Positions 16,821 through 26,312 are shown, numbered from the stretch's first letter. The stretch: DNA of 64,000 nt from W0P28-013 sp964570565 (GCA_964570565.1 CAZMYT010000004.1:204124-268123); one strand, 5' to 3'. A program made the numbers and translations. Notes: generated by a model not told the origin, from the sequence alone.

Positions 16821-18704
16821 CTACAAAATTTTGACTTCGACACGACGATTGTTGGCTCGTCCTTCTTCGGTGTTGTTCGACGAAATAGGTTCTTTACTAC
16901 CTTTGCCCATAGCACTCATACGGTCAGCAGCTATGCCTTTATCCTGCAATGCTTTAAATAAAGCTCGTGCACGATTTAAACTTAATGTTTGGTTGTATTC
17001 TTCGCTACCAACGTTGTCGGTATGTCCTGTAATTTCAATCCGTATTTTAGGATTACGTTGTAAAAAATCGAAGAGATACAAAATTTCTTTTTCTGATTGC
17101 GGTTGTATCTCGGCTGAGTTAAAAGCAAAGAATAAATTATGTAAAATCATCTTACTACCAGGTGTGGCTGGCTGAAGCGCAATAATGAGTGAATCGTTCA
17201 TCGATTCAATATTATTGGAGTAAAATAAGTATCCTTTGCGACGAGCATTTATGCCAAAATAACCTGTAGGAGGGAGATAGGCGGTAAATGTACCCATTTT
17301 TTTATCTGACACCGATTCGTAAATTTTATCAGATGTATTGGTATCAAAAATTTCGACATTGGCATCTAAATTAGCTAATGTGATGGCATCATATACGCGA
17401 CCAATAATAAATGCCATTGGGTCAGGACGTGCGGCTTGGTGTAACGTAATTTCGTAAATATCCAATCCTTTGTTATCTTTTTCTACATGGTCTGAAGCAA
17501 AATAGGCTTTGTCGCCTGCAGCATTCACCACAAATCCCGATTCTTCGCCGTTGGTATTGATGGGATAACCAATGTTTTTAGGTTCGCTCCATGTGTTTTT
17601 GGTTGTTCGTCGTGCATAAAAGATGTCGCTTAATCCCAAACCATTATGTCCTGTAGAGGCAAAATACAAGGTTTTGTTATCAGCGTGGATAAATGGTGCA
17701 AAATCGTCTTTGTCTGTATTGACAGGAGTGCCCATATTTTGAGCATTCGAGAATTTGAGGAATCCATTTTCGAGTATGGTGACGTCGCATCGCCAAATAT
17801 CTTTTCCACCTTGACTTGGTGGTCGGTTAGATACAAAAAAAAGTTCGTCGCCAGTAGGTGAAAGTGCAGGATTGCTTTCCCAGTAAGCTGTATTCACAGG
17901 AGCACCAATGCTGATAGGCATGCTCCAACGATCGCCACTACGAATGGCATAATAGATATCACAACTTCCAGCACCTTCTTTACGATCGCAGGCTACAAAA
18001 AACATATAACGTCCATCGGATGAAAAACTTTGGGAACCTTCGTTTCCACCTGTATTCATAGGAGGAAGTAGTGGACGTGCAATTTGCCATGTGTCGCCAT
18101 TTTTTTGACTCCAATACAAATCTTCTTGGTTTTCAAATTGTGCCTCTTTTACTAATACAGTGGTAGAAATCATGGAACCATCAGCCGTAATACTGGGGAA
18201 ATAATCGTCGAAACGGGTATTGATAGTGGTTAAATTAGTGGGGTCGAATGGAACAGGGTGATCTTTTAAATCTTGTGCATTGAGATATTTTATCAGTAGT
18301 TGTGTTTTTTGTGGAATAAAACTCGATTCGGTAATTGTTTCAGCCATGGCAATAGCACTTTTATAGTCGCCTTTCAGAAAGTTTAGCTCGGCTATCATGT
18401 ACTGTGTTTGTGCCCTGTAGGGGAATTTAGGCGAGTTGACAATGGACAATATTTCGATGGCTTTAGTATAGTCATTTTTACGCATAACGTGTTGTGATAA
18501 AGCCCAATAAGCTTCTACAAATTTCTTATCCTTTTTGATAGCTTTGTTTAATAAAGCTTCACGTTCGGTTGAACTATAGGTAATACGCGCTTGCTCGTAT
18601 AGCGAAATGGCTTTACGCGATTTGGTGGAATATTCTTGTGCTTGGAGGTTAAAACTCATATAGCACAAAACCAGTAGTAATATGAATTTTAGATTATAAT
18701 TCAT
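16821..18704 (-). CDS. PorE-like periplasmic protein: TPR, PD40 propeller, CRD, OmpA
   Basis: 627 residues with a Sec signal peptide (cleavage near LQAQ-EYS). The order is a TPR-like helical region (about 25-150), WD40-like PD40 propeller repeats (about 160-410, for example SFSSDGRYMFFVA and ALSPTGDELFFVS), a carboxypeptidase-regulatory-like domain (about 430-500) and a C-terminal OmpA peptidoglycan-binding domain (about 520-627: TGHTDNVGSEEYN and NNRRVEVKIL). This is the architecture described for P. gingivalis PorE, a T9SS component thought to tie the machinery to peptidoglycan. Paralogues with the same layout exist in most Bacteroidota, so orthology is probable, not proven. Overlaps plsC by 11 bases. 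Confidence 0.85.
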   Translation of the reverse strand: MNYNLKFILLLVLCYMSFNLQAQEYSTKSRKAISLYEQARITYSSTEREALLNKAIKKDKKFVEAYWALSQHVMRKNDYTKAIEILSIVNSPKFPYRAQTQYMIAELNFLKGDYKSAIAMAETITESSFIPQKTQLLIKYLNAQDLKDHPVPFDPTNLTTINTRFDDYFPSITADGSMISTTVLVKEAQFENQEDLYWSQKNGDTWQIARPLLPPMNTGGNEGSQSFSSDGRYMFFVACDRKEGAGSCDIYYAIRSGDRWSMPISIGAPVNTAYWESNPALSPTGDELFFVSNRPPSQGGKDIWRCDVTILENGFLKFSNAQNMGTPVNTDKDDFAPFIHADNKTLYFASTGHNGLGLSDIFYARRTTKNTWSEPKNIGYPINTNGEESGFVVNAAGDKAYFASDHVEKDNKGLDIYEITLHQAARPDPMAFIIGRVYDAITLANLDANVEIFDTNTSDKIYESVSDKKMGTFTAYLPPTGYFGINARRKGYLFYSNNIESMNDSLIIALQPATPGSKMILHNLFFAFNSAEIQPQSEKEILYLFDFLQRNPKIRIEITGHTDNVGSEEYNQTLSLNRARALFKALQDKGIAADRMSAMGKGSKEPISSNNTEEGRANNRRVEVKIL

Positions 18705-19419
18705 GAGCTATGATGTCGTGTGTTTGGGCTATGAATTCATTCAAATTGTCGTGTGTCAAATGAGTGGTATCAATCGGTTTGTGAATAACCATTTCCATTT
18801 TTCCTGGCTTGATATAGACCGAACGTGGAGGTAGCGCATCGAATGCGCCACGAATAGTGATAGGTACTACGGGTAAATGCAAGTCGGCAGCAATACTAAA
18901 GGCACCACGTTTAAATTTACCAATAACTCCTGTACGTGTACGACTTCCTTCTGGGAAAATGACTACTGATGAACCATTTCGTAAACGTTCTTCGGCTTTT
19001 TCTATACTATGTTTTGCTTTTAGCGCGTTGCTTCGGTCAATAAATATATGGCCTGCGGCTTCGCAAGCTTTACCAACAAGCGGAATTTTACGAATTTCCT
19101 GTTTCATAATCCATTTGAAACGGCTGTCGAGCCAACCGTAAATCAAAAAAATATCAAGTATACTTTGATGATTAGCAATAAAAATATACGATTGTTTGGG
19201 ATCGTAATTTTCTCCACCAACAATACGAACACGAACTAAGCCGAGTCCACAAATGACTCTCGACCAGACCATAGCAGGGTAGTAACCCCATTTGTGATCG
19301 CCAAATAAGGTGGACATAATAATGGTGATGATGGCCGTTAAAGCGGTAGCAATAATGGCTAAAGGCAAGAATACAATCAGTAAATATATGACGACAAAAG
19401 GATTGATACGACGTTTCAT
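18694..19419 (-). CDS. plsC: 1-acyl-sn-glycerol-3-phosphate acyltransferase
   Basis: Second acylation step of phospholipid synthesis (lysophosphatidate to phosphatidate) at the inner membrane. 241 residues with an N-terminal membrane segment, the acyltransferase motif I NHQSILD (NHxxxxD) and motif III FPEGSRTRTG. First gene of a run with the PorE-like and DUF4268 genes. A candidate promoter lies 27-60 bases upstream. Substrate class (lysophosphatidate against ornithine lipid) is inferred from the family only. Confidence 0.93.
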   Translation of the reverse strand: MKRRINPFVVIYLLIVFLPLAIIATALTAIITIIMSTLFGDHKWGYYPAMVWSRVICGLGLVRVRIVGGENYDPKQSYIFIANHQSILDIFLIYGWLDSRFKWIMKQEIRKIPLVGKACEAAGHIFIDRSNALKAKHSIEKAEERLRNGSSVVIFPEGSRTRTGVIGKFKRGAFSIAADLHLPVVPITIRGAFDALPPRSVYIKPGKMEMVIHKPIDTTHLTHDNLNEFIAQTHDIIAHEL

Positions 19420-19445
19420 AAAGCGATGATGGAATTTTTATAAGG

Positions 19446-19478
19446 CAAAGTTACTCGTTTTTTTTGATATCGGTGCAA
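19446..19478 (-). promoter_or_regulatory. Candidate promoter of the plsC operon
   Basis: TAACTTTG on the minus strand at 19446-19453 with TTG at 19476-19478. The spacer of 22 is one base longer than usual. Confidence 0.5.
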
Positions 19479-19625
19479 TATTCATTTACTATAATTTTAA
19501 ACGTTGATATTTTTATTTATTGTCCTTTTTGCATGTTCTTTTTCTGTTTTTATCGTGTTTCAGTTTAGATAATGCGTTATGAACTATTTTCTGTTTCTAT
19601 GATGATGTTTTTGTGCTAAAAATCA

Positions 19626-19655
19626 TTGGTTTTATTACAAAAAAAAGTACCTTTG
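19626..19655 (+). promoter_or_regulatory. Promoter of thrS
   Basis: TTG at 19626-19628, a 19-base spacer, then TACCTTTG at 19648-19655. The leader to the ATG at 19696 is about 36 bases. The rest of the gap from 19420 shows no other structure. Confidence 0.7.
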
Positions 19656-19695
19656 CAGACTTAAACGAAAAATAATCAGATTCGATACACTAATT

Positions 19696-21642
19696 ATGAT
19701 TAAAGTAACATTTCCAGACGGTTCTGCGCGTGAATACGAAAAAGGTATTTCATCGTTACAAATTGCCGAAAGCATTAGTCCTCGTTTAGCTGCCGAGGTA
19801 TTAGCAGCTACAGTTAATGGCGACGTATATGATTTGGCTCGTCCTATCACACAAGATGCCACGTTGAAACTTCATAAATGGGAAGATGATGCCGCTAAGC
19901 ATACATTTTGGCACACGTCGGCTCACTTGTTGGCCGAAGCTTTAACAGAACTTTATCCAGGTATTAAATTTGGTATTGGTCCTGCTATCGAAAATGGCTT
20001 TTATTACGATGTAGAACCACCTAAAGGAACGGTTATAAAAGAAACGGACTTAGAGGCTATTGAAAAGAAAATGCTTGAATTGGCGGCTAAGAAAGAAGCC
20101 GTTGTTCGCGAAGATATTACCAAAGCTGAAGCTTTGAAATTGTTTGCTGATAAAAATGAAACCTATAAAACCGAACTTATTAGCGAATTAGAAGATGGTA
20201 CTATTACGTTATACCGTCAAGGGGCATTCGTTGATTTGTGCCGTGGACCTCACTTACCAAATGCTGGTGAAATTAAAGCGGTTAAATTGTTGAGCGTAGC
20301 TGGTGCTTACTGGCGTGGTGACGAAAAACGTCCTCAATTAACACGTATATATGGTATTACTTTTCCTAAGAAAAAACAATTAGACGAATATCTTGCGTTA
20401 CTGGAAGAGGCTAAAAAACGCGACCATCGTAAGATTGGTAAAGAAATGGAGCTGTTTGCTTTTTCTGAAACTGTAGGTAAAGGATTGCCATTGTGGTTGC
20501 CAAAAGGTACTGCGTTACGTTTGCGTTTGGAAGATTTCTTGAAGGTTATCCAAAAACGATTTGGTTACCAACAAGTGATGACACCTCATATTGGTAACAA
20601 ACAACTTTACGTAACATCTGGTCACTATGCTAAATACGGAAAAGATTCATTCCAACCAATTCATACACCAGAAGAGGGCGAAGAATATTTGTTGAAACCA
20701 ATGAATTGCCCTCATCACTGCGAAATTTACAAAGTGACACCTAAATCATACAAAGATTTGCCATTGCGTTTGGCTGAATTTGGCACGGTTTACCGTTATG
20801 AGCAGAGTGGCGAGTTACACGGATTAACACGTGTTCGTAGCTTTACACAAGACGATGCTCACTTATTCTGTCGTCCCGATCAATTGAAAGATGAGTTCTT
20901 GAAAGTAATGGATATTATCTTTATCATTTTCAAAGCGTTAGATTTTGAAAATTTTGAAGCTCAAATTTCATTACGCGACCCAAATAATACGGAAAAATAT
21001 ATTGGCTCGGACGAAAATTGGGAAAAAGCAGAAAGTGCTATCGTGGAAGCTTGTCAAGAAAAAGGATTGAAAGCGCGTGTTGAATTAGGTGAAGCTGCCT
21101 TTTATGGTCCAAAACTCGACTTTATGGTAAAAGATGCTATCGGTCGTCGTTGGCAGTTGGGTACTATTCAGGTGGATTATAACTTACCAGAACGTTTTGA
21201 ACTTGAATATACTGGTGCCGATAATCAAAAACACCGTCCAGTGATGATTCACCGTGCGCCATTTGGTTCTATGGAACGCTTTGTGGCTGTGTTGATTGAA
21301 CATACTGGTGGTAAATTCCCATTATGGTTAACGCCAGAACAGGCGGTAGTGTTGCCAATTAGCGAAAAATTCAATGATTATGCACAAGAAGTTGCCAATC
21401 GTTTGAATATTTTGGATGTGCGTGCTATTGGTGATTTCAGAAACGAAAAAATTGGTCGTAAAATCCGCGATAATGAGTTGAAACGTATTCCTTATTTGCT
21501 TGTTGTTGGAGAAAAAGAGATGGCAGATGGTACGATCGCCGTGCGTAAGCAGGGTGATGGTGGCGATCAAGGCACAATGACTCCTGACGAATTTGCCAAA
21601 ATGATTAACGATCAAGTTAAAGAGCAATTAAGTAACTACTAA
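19696..21642 (+). CDS. thrS: Threonine--tRNA ligase
   Basis: Class II synthetase of 648 residues. It has an N-terminal TGS domain (about 1-61), the editing domain with the HxxxH-type site in FWHTSAHLLAEAL, and the catalytic core with the zinc Cys in MNCPHH, motif 2 FGTVYRYEQSGEL and motif 3 with HRAPFGSMERF. The C-terminal anticodon-binding domain begins about residue 545. It has its own promoter and a terminator 18 bases after the stop, so it is monocistronic here; infC-rpmI-rplT, often next to thrS in bacteria, is not downstream. Confidence 0.97.
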   Translation: MIKVTFPDGSAREYEKGISSLQIAESISPRLAAEVLAATVNGDVYDLARPITQDATLKLHKWEDDAAKHTFWHTSAHLLAEALTELYPGIKFGIGPAIENGFYYDVEPPKGTVIKETDLEAIEKKMLELAAKKEAVVREDITKAEALKLFADKNETYKTELISELEDGTITLYRQGAFVDLCRGPHLPNAGEIKAVKLLSVAGAYWRGDEKRPQLTRIYGITFPKKKQLDEYLALLEEAKKRDHRKIGKEMELFAFSETVGKGLPLWLPKGTALRLRLEDFLKVIQKRFGYQQVMTPHIGNKQLYVTSGHYAKYGKDSFQPIHTPEEGEEYLLKPMNCPHHCEIYKVTPKSYKDLPLRLAEFGTVYRYEQSGELHGLTRVRSFTQDDAHLFCRPDQLKDEFLKVMDIIFIIFKALDFENFEAQISLRDPNNTEKYIGSDENWEKAESAIVEACQEKGLKARVELGEAAFYGPKLDFMVKDAIGRRWQLGTIQVDYNLPERFELEYTGADNQKHRPVMIHRAPFGSMERFVAVLIEHTGGKFPLWLTPEQAVVLPISEKFNDYAQEVANRLNILDVRAIGDFRNEKIGRKIRDNELKRIPYLLVVGEKEMADGTIAVRKQGDGGDQGTMTPDEFAKMINDQVKEQLSNY

Positions 21643-21660
21643 TAAGTAGTCATTCAATAA

Positions 21661-21690
21661 AAAAAGGAACGTTTTCACGTTCCTTTTTTT
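21661..21690. terminator. Bidirectional terminator after thrS
   Basis: A 12-bp perfect stem (21661-21672 with 21677-21688) has a TTTC loop and A/T runs. It serves thrS and the converging secreted-protein gene. Confidence 0.88.
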
Positions 21691-21706
21691 ATTGAATTGA
21701 AACTTC

Positions 21707-22462
21707 CTATTCTCCTGCAACATAGGAACCTTTTAAGTTTAAGGTGGTATGTCCTAGTCCATCTAGAGCAGTTCCTGCTAGTGTAAATGTGGCACCAGCA
21801 GTTTTTACGTTGCCACTATAGGTGAGTGTTATAGTTATACCGCTCGCTAAATCTGCTTTTGAAATAGTAGTTGGGGTCACTGTAAATGTACCAGCTGAAG
21901 TACCAGATTTTGGCGTAATTGTTAGAGTTGCATCGCTAGTAATATTGTCAATTTGTAAAAAGAGTGATTTGGTTATCACAGTTCCCTTTACGGGAGCTAC
22001 AAATTCAATTTCGTCTTTATTGATAGGTTGTCCAAACAAAGCGACTTTTTTCCCATTATCATTATAAATAGTGAACGTCATAATGTCTGAAAAGGCATGA
22101 GTGGCTACGCCATATTTGGCATAGGCTCTAAAAAAATATGTGCCAGGTTTGTCTCCTAATTTTGAAAACATATCAATGGTAAATGTTCCATCGCTTACAA
22201 TAGATTCAGACGTAAAACGAGTTCCTGATAAATCGGATGCAGCGGAACTATTTTTACGATAGTAAATTCCTGTTTCGTTAATGGTATTACCGTTAGAAAC
22301 TACTGTGACATATACATTGGGAGCTTGATAATAAGCTGTAACAACTGGTGTTCCAGTAGCGAATGCTGGTTGTGGTTCGTCGAGTCTTTCGTCGGCCCAG
22401 CTATTGACCGATAGTAACAAGAAACCAGCTAAAATCATTGATGGTAGCGCATGTAATTTCAT
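21707..22462 (-). CDS. Secreted protein carrying only the C-terminal modules of the nearby nucleases
   Basis: 251 residues from the ATG at 22462 (MKLHALPS), followed by a signal peptide ending near SWADERL; the frame runs 11 codons further up without support. It has an FN3-like module (NETGIYYRKNSSA to PGTYFFRAYAKYG to FSDIMTFTI), then a roughly 80-residue beta-rich module (LFLQIDNITSDATLTITP to TLNLKGSY). Both match, in the same order, the C-terminal ends of the three endonuclease I paralogues upstream, but no nuclease domain is present. It may be a domain left by recombination or an independent surface or adhesion protein. TATATTTG at 22503-22510 on the minus strand is a possible -7 element. 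Confidence 0.7.
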   Translation of the reverse strand: MKLHALPSMILAGFLLLSVNSWADERLDEPQPAFATGTPVVTAYYQAPNVYVTVVSNGNTINETGIYYRKNSSAASDLSGTRFTSESIVSDGTFTIDMFSKLGDKPGTYFFRAYAKYGVATHAFSDIMTFTIYNDNGKKVALFGQPINKDEIEFVAPVKGTVITKSLFLQIDNITSDATLTITPKSGTSAGTFTVTPTTISKADLASGITITLTYSGNVKTAGATFTLAGTALDGLGHTTLNLKGSYVAGE

Positions 22463-22538
22463 AATCCGATCAAATTTAAAAGTTAAACAATACAAATAAT
22501 TGCAAATATAGTTATATTTTACAATAAACCAAGTTTTA

Positions 22539-22584
22539 TTTACTAAAAAAAGCGGGCTAAATTTAGCCCGCTTTTTTTAGTAAA
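22539..22584. terminator. Perfect 46-base palindrome, terminator
   Basis: Positions 22539-22561 are the exact reverse complement of 22562-22584, with a GC-rich heart (AGCGGGCTAAA) and A/T runs outside. It terminates the nuclease gene ending at 22600. Confidence 0.85.
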
Positions 22585-22599
22585 TAGTTTCGATATAAG

Positions 22600-24315
22600 T
22601 TAGTTACCTCCTATATTGTGTACTTTGTTCACTCCATTCCCACTAATGGTGAGGGTTGCGCCATTATTTCCGCCATTTCGTGTAAGGGTTATTTTTTTAC
22701 CCGCAGTTGCTTCGGCAGCAGTAAGTGTAATGGTAGTAGTGTTGGTTGTTGCGAACTTATAATTGCCATTATTGTTGGTTAGCGTAATAGTAATATCGCT
22801 CGTTACATTTGATACTTTTATAAATAACTCTTTAGAGCTAGATCCACCAAACGCAATATCACTAGTGACTAAAGTTCCCATAACAAGATTAGGTCCCAAG
22901 CCTACTTGAGCGGGATCTATGATGGTAAATGAACTTTGTGCCGAATAACTGGTTCCTGTACTATTGGTGGCGTACGCTTTAAAATAATATGTTCCAGGCG
23001 TTGTTAATGATGAAATATTAACGGTAAAAGTGCCAGTAGTAGTGGCTGTTGGACTAGCTGCTATTTGCGTTCCAGAACCATTGCTGAAACCATTTGTATT
23101 ACTCCATTCAATTCCGTTTGCAGTAATGCTTGAGCTCCCAGTGTTGGTTATATTACCTCCAGCTAATCCTTCTGTATAGGTTGGCGTGGTAACCGTAGGA
23201 GCGCCAGTGGTAGGTTCAGTTATAGTTACTGCCCCTGTTGCAGTAGTAACGGTTAAACGTCCAGTGGTCGAATTGTAAGTATAAGTGCCTCCCGTTACTG
23301 AAATGTTACTAGGGTGAGAATTGTCACCATTAGTTAAATAAGTTACAAATCCACTGTCGGTAGTATAGCTGTAATTTGGCGATGCCGTAGCTGAAGTATT
23401 ATTGGTTACGGTATAATCGGTTACACCTGTTTCATCTTTCAACATATTAATAGCGAGTTCTGGATAGTCAATAAATGGATTACGATTACCTTGATAATCT
23501 TGTCCACCGTCATTACGTACCATTTCGGTAAGTGATGGAGGATCTTGCATGTGCCATTTTAACAAAATGGTGAGCGATTCAAAAACGGAATTTGCATTGG
23601 TACCTATTTGAACTAATAAATCAGTTTTGCATAATGCTTTATACAATGCGTTATAATAGGTTCCATTTTTACCGTAGGTAATGTAATCGTACAGAATTAC
23701 ACGGGCGCAATCGCCTCGGTAACTTCCACTATTGGCGCTATTGTAATTGGTGTTGCTAATGGTAATTACATTCGGGTCATAATAACTACCACCTTCTCCA
23801 TAAGCGGTATTACCACGATCTGAGTTTACAGAAGTACTTGCAGGACGCACCGACTGCATATCATATCCGATTGGAATTGATGTTCCATCAGTTGTTTGGG
23901 TTCCTTCAAATTTTGATTGTGGCCATGTGTGTTCGCGGTTCCAAGTTGCACCAGAATCCCAAGTACCACTAAGTTGTTGGCCATTGTAATAACTGATAAT
24001 TTTGGTAGCATCATTTAAATCACGATCAACATTGATATACTGATTTCTTAACGCAGCATAAGAGAAACTACTTCCAGCAATATTATTTGTGTTGCCCATC
24101 AGTGTATTTAAGGAGCCAAATAGGGTAGTTCCTGTTTGTGTCATTAAGTTAGCATAGGTATAGCTATTTGTGTAGTAACTGCTTTGTTTTGTGACGTAGG
24201 TAGTGTAAGCTGCTTTACCTTCGTCAGAAGCTACATGTGCTTGCATGTCAATGGCAGCTAATGCACATTGAACGTAGGCTAATGCCAATAAAAGCACGAA
24301 GAATGTTTTTTTCAT
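22600..24315 (-). CDS. Secreted endonuclease I family nuclease with C-terminal Ig-like modules (copy 1)
   Basis: Probable extracellular nuclease of the endonuclease I (EndA/NucM) family, 571 residues from the ATG at 24315 (MKKTFFVLLL); the frame is open 30 codons further but the signal peptide fixes the start. The nuclease domain (about 25-310) shows the metal-site motif REHTWPQSKF, then DCARVILYDYITYG, LLKWHMQDPP and the family-typical GNRNPFIDYP. Then follow a divergent spacer, an FN3-like module (GGNITNTGSSSI to PGTYYFKAYATNSTG) and the shared beta module (ELFIKVSNVTSDITITL to the end). No T9SS sorting domain is recognisable. One of three tandem paralogues, likely for using or clearing extracellular DNA. 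Confidence 0.88.
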   Translation of the reverse strand: MKKTFFVLLLALAYVQCALAAIDMQAHVASDEGKAAYTTYVTKQSSYYTNSYTYANLMTQTGTTLFGSLNTLMGNTNNIAGSSFSYAALRNQYINVDRDLNDATKIISYYNGQQLSGTWDSGATWNREHTWPQSKFEGTQTTDGTSIPIGYDMQSVRPASTSVNSDRGNTAYGEGGSYYDPNVITISNTNYNSANSGSYRGDCARVILYDYITYGKNGTYYNALYKALCKTDLLVQIGTNANSVFESLTILLKWHMQDPPSLTEMVRNDGGQDYQGNRNPFIDYPELAINMLKDETGVTDYTVTNNTSATASPNYSYTTDSGFVTYLTNGDNSHPSNISVTGGTYTYNSTTGRLTVTTATGAVTITEPTTGAPTVTTPTYTEGLAGGNITNTGSSSITANGIEWSNTNGFSNGSGTQIAASPTATTTGTFTVNISSLTTPGTYYFKAYATNSTGTSYSAQSSFTIIDPAQVGLGPNLVMGTLVTSDIAFGGSSSKELFIKVSNVTSDITITLTNNNGNYKFATTNTTTITLTAAEATAGKKITLTRNGGNNGATLTISGNGVNKVHNIGGN

Positions 24316-24350
24316 AATATAAAATATTGTCAGGTTAAAATGAACGACTA

Positions 24351-24358
24351 CAAAGGTA
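24351..24358 (-). promoter_or_regulatory. Candidate -7 element, nuclease copy 1
   Basis: TACCTTTG on the minus strand, 36 bases upstream of the ATG at 24315. No convincing -33 element is seen. Confidence 0.4.
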
Positions 24359-24381
24359 AATAAATATTTGAAGGTATAAAA

Positions 24382-24411
24382 AAAGAGTTGAACTAATTTG
24401 TTCAACTCTTT
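24382..24411 (-). terminator. Terminator of nuclease copy 2
   Basis: A perfect 12-bp stem, AAAGAGTTGAAC with GTTCAACTCTTT, has a 6-base loop. It is nearly identical to the terminator at 26313-26342, showing that terminators were duplicated with the genes. Confidence 0.85.
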
Positions 24412-24432
24412 GATTTTTTAGACTATTTGTAA

Positions 24433-26250
24433 TTACTGACACGTTACATTAATGGTTTGATTTACAACACCACCAGAAATGATAATTGTAGCACTTCCGT
24501 TACTAACTCTTGTAACCGTCAGTGTTACGCCATTGGCGGCATCTACTGGAGATATAGTACTAGGAGATACGGTTACAATTCCAGTATTGCTAGATGTTAT
24601 ATTTACACTAGATGACAAGTTCGAAATACGTACGAGCAAAGTTTTAGTACCAGTACATGTGAGGGCGTTAGTAACTGTTTGTCCGATTAATATCGTTGGA
24701 TTTCCTCCTGTAACTTGCGTGGCATTTGCAATTGTAAATGTTCCTTGTGTAGAATAAGCTATTCCAGCACTATTTTTTGCAAATGCTTTGAAGTAATAAG
24801 TTCCGACAGGCAGCGTGCTAACGTCAACACTGAAGGTTCCTGTTGTTGTAGCCGTTGTGGCAGCTAGCTTAGTTCCAGCTCCATTGGCAAAACCATTCGT
24901 AGTGCTGTAGTAAATACCATTTTCTGTCAATGAAGCCGCTCCTCCAAATGAGGTGATATTTGCTCCTGCACTTCCTTGGTTATAAGTCGGAGAAGTAATG
25001 GTCGGTGCAACAATAGTATTGCTGCATGTCCCGTTCAGTGTGAGTATGACGCTGGTGAATTCGGAACTGGAAATGGTAAGTGTAGCCGTGTGAGATCCTT
25101 CTGCTGTAGGGCTATAAGTAATAGTAATTGATTTTCCTGCTAATCCTTCAGCAGATGTGGTAGATGTTGCAGAGAGAGCAAACAAACTCGCATTTGTGCC
25201 ACTAAGTGCTAAATTGATAGTCTGTGTTAAATTAATACCTTTAACAGTAATAGCTTGGGTGTTTGTTCCACTTGGAACGGCCGTGAAATTTAAAGTGCTT
25301 GCGCTTGGCGATGTTAACGTTGGGTCGGTAGTCATTTCACAAGGACAACCTTGTCCTGTAAACGATGCATTATACGATGATACCATTTTTGAAAAGTCCA
25401 CACTCTTAGTAGTGCTATCACCCCACATATATTCGGCTAAACATGGATAATCAATAAATGGATTACGATTGCCTTGATGTACATAAATAGCCTCGTTACG
25501 TATCCGCTCTTTTGATGAAACAGGGTCTTCGCGATGCCATTTCATTAATAAATTAACGGAATATGGTGTAAAATCTGCAACGTTATTTGTGTAGGAAACC
25601 ATTACTTGTGCCTCAGCTGTTTGTGCTAAATTTTTGTCTCTGTAACAAGTAAGCATATAAAAATAAGTACGAGCAAGGTCACCTTTATAGCCTGCATCAC
25701 CTGGATCAAAAATAGTGGTTCCTACACCATCACTAGTATATGCAGCCGATCCTCCTTTACCATAACCAATATCGCAATTTTTAGGCTTGGCTGGTAAATC
25801 TCCGTATGGATAATTACTGCGTGCAGAATTCATACGAATGTCTGTAGGGTAAATATGAAAGGCGTCGCTCATCATAGGACTTGCATCTCCAAACCAACTT
25901 TTTGGGAAAGAGTGTTCTTTATTCCAACCTGTTCCACATTGTGTAGCAGAAGCTTTTCCGTCTGTTGAGGTATATGGTTGCGAGGAGTAAATATCTTCTA
26001 GTGTATTGTTCGGTCCGTTATTAAAGTCGGAAGGAGAAATAGGGGCTGCATATACTTGTTCTGGTAAACTGCTATAACCAATAATTGTATGACTATTGAT
26101 AATACTATATAATGCAATACGTAAAGCATCGTTTGTACTTGAGGTATTATTTGCCGATGAGTAATAATTGGTGGGGATGTCGGCCCGTGTAGGTAAGCTG
26201 TAGCCGAATAAGCAAATGGCACACGCTATCCCGATGAATTTGTTTTTCAT
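24433..26250 (-). CDS. Secreted endonuclease I family nuclease with C-terminal Ig-like modules (copy 2)
   Basis: 605 residues with a signal peptide (MKNKFIGIACAICLFGYS, cleaved near TRA-DIP). The nuclease domain (about 25-300) has KEHSFPKSWFG, GDLARTYFYMLTCY, MKWHREDPVS and GNRNPFIDYP. It is followed by an extra Ig-like domain (about 310-415, SGTNASLFALS to HTATLTISS) absent from its neighbours, then the FN3-like module and the terminal beta module with the ends ISNLSSSVNITSSN and VNQTINVTCQ. The C-terminal halves of copies 2 and 3 are far more alike than either is to copy 1, which points to recent duplication or gene conversion. TATCTTTG at 26284-26291 is a candidate -7 element. Confidence 0.88.
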   Translation of the reverse strand: MKNKFIGIACAICLFGYSLPTRADIPTNYYSSANNTSSTNDALRIALYSIINSHTIIGYSSLPEQVYAAPISPSDFNNGPNNTLEDIYSSQPYTSTDGKASATQCGTGWNKEHSFPKSWFGDASPMMSDAFHIYPTDIRMNSARSNYPYGDLPAKPKNCDIGYGKGGSAAYTSDGVGTTIFDPGDAGYKGDLARTYFYMLTCYRDKNLAQTAEAQVMVSYTNNVADFTPYSVNLLMKWHREDPVSSKERIRNEAIYVHQGNRNPFIDYPCLAEYMWGDSTTKSVDFSKMVSSYNASFTGQGCPCEMTTDPTLTSPSASTLNFTAVPSGTNTQAITVKGINLTQTINLALSGTNASLFALSATSTTSAEGLAGKSITITYSPTAEGSHTATLTISSSEFTSVILTLNGTCSNTIVAPTITSPTYNQGSAGANITSFGGAASLTENGIYYSTTNGFANGAGTKLAATTATTTGTFSVDVSTLPVGTYYFKAFAKNSAGIAYSTQGTFTIANATQVTGGNPTILIGQTVTNALTCTGTKTLLVRISNLSSSVNITSSNTGIVTVSPSTISPVDAANGVTLTVTRVSNGSATIIISGGVVNQTINVTCQ

Positions 26251-26283
26251 TAGTATTTGTTCTAAAATTAAGGTAAAGAATTA

Positions 26284-26291
26284 CAAAGATA
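26284..26291 (-). promoter_or_regulatory. Candidate -7 element, nuclease copy 2
   Basis: TATCTTTG on the minus strand, 34 bases upstream of the ATG at 26250. Confidence 0.45.
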
Positions 26292-26312
26292 TAGAAACTT
26301 TATCATAAAAAA

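Noticed and set aside
16786..17175. 129-codon plus-strand ORF over the start of the DUF4268 gene and the OmpA part of the PorE-like gene
   Set aside because: It lies antisense to two well-supported genes, has no recognisable motif, and is a frame shadow.
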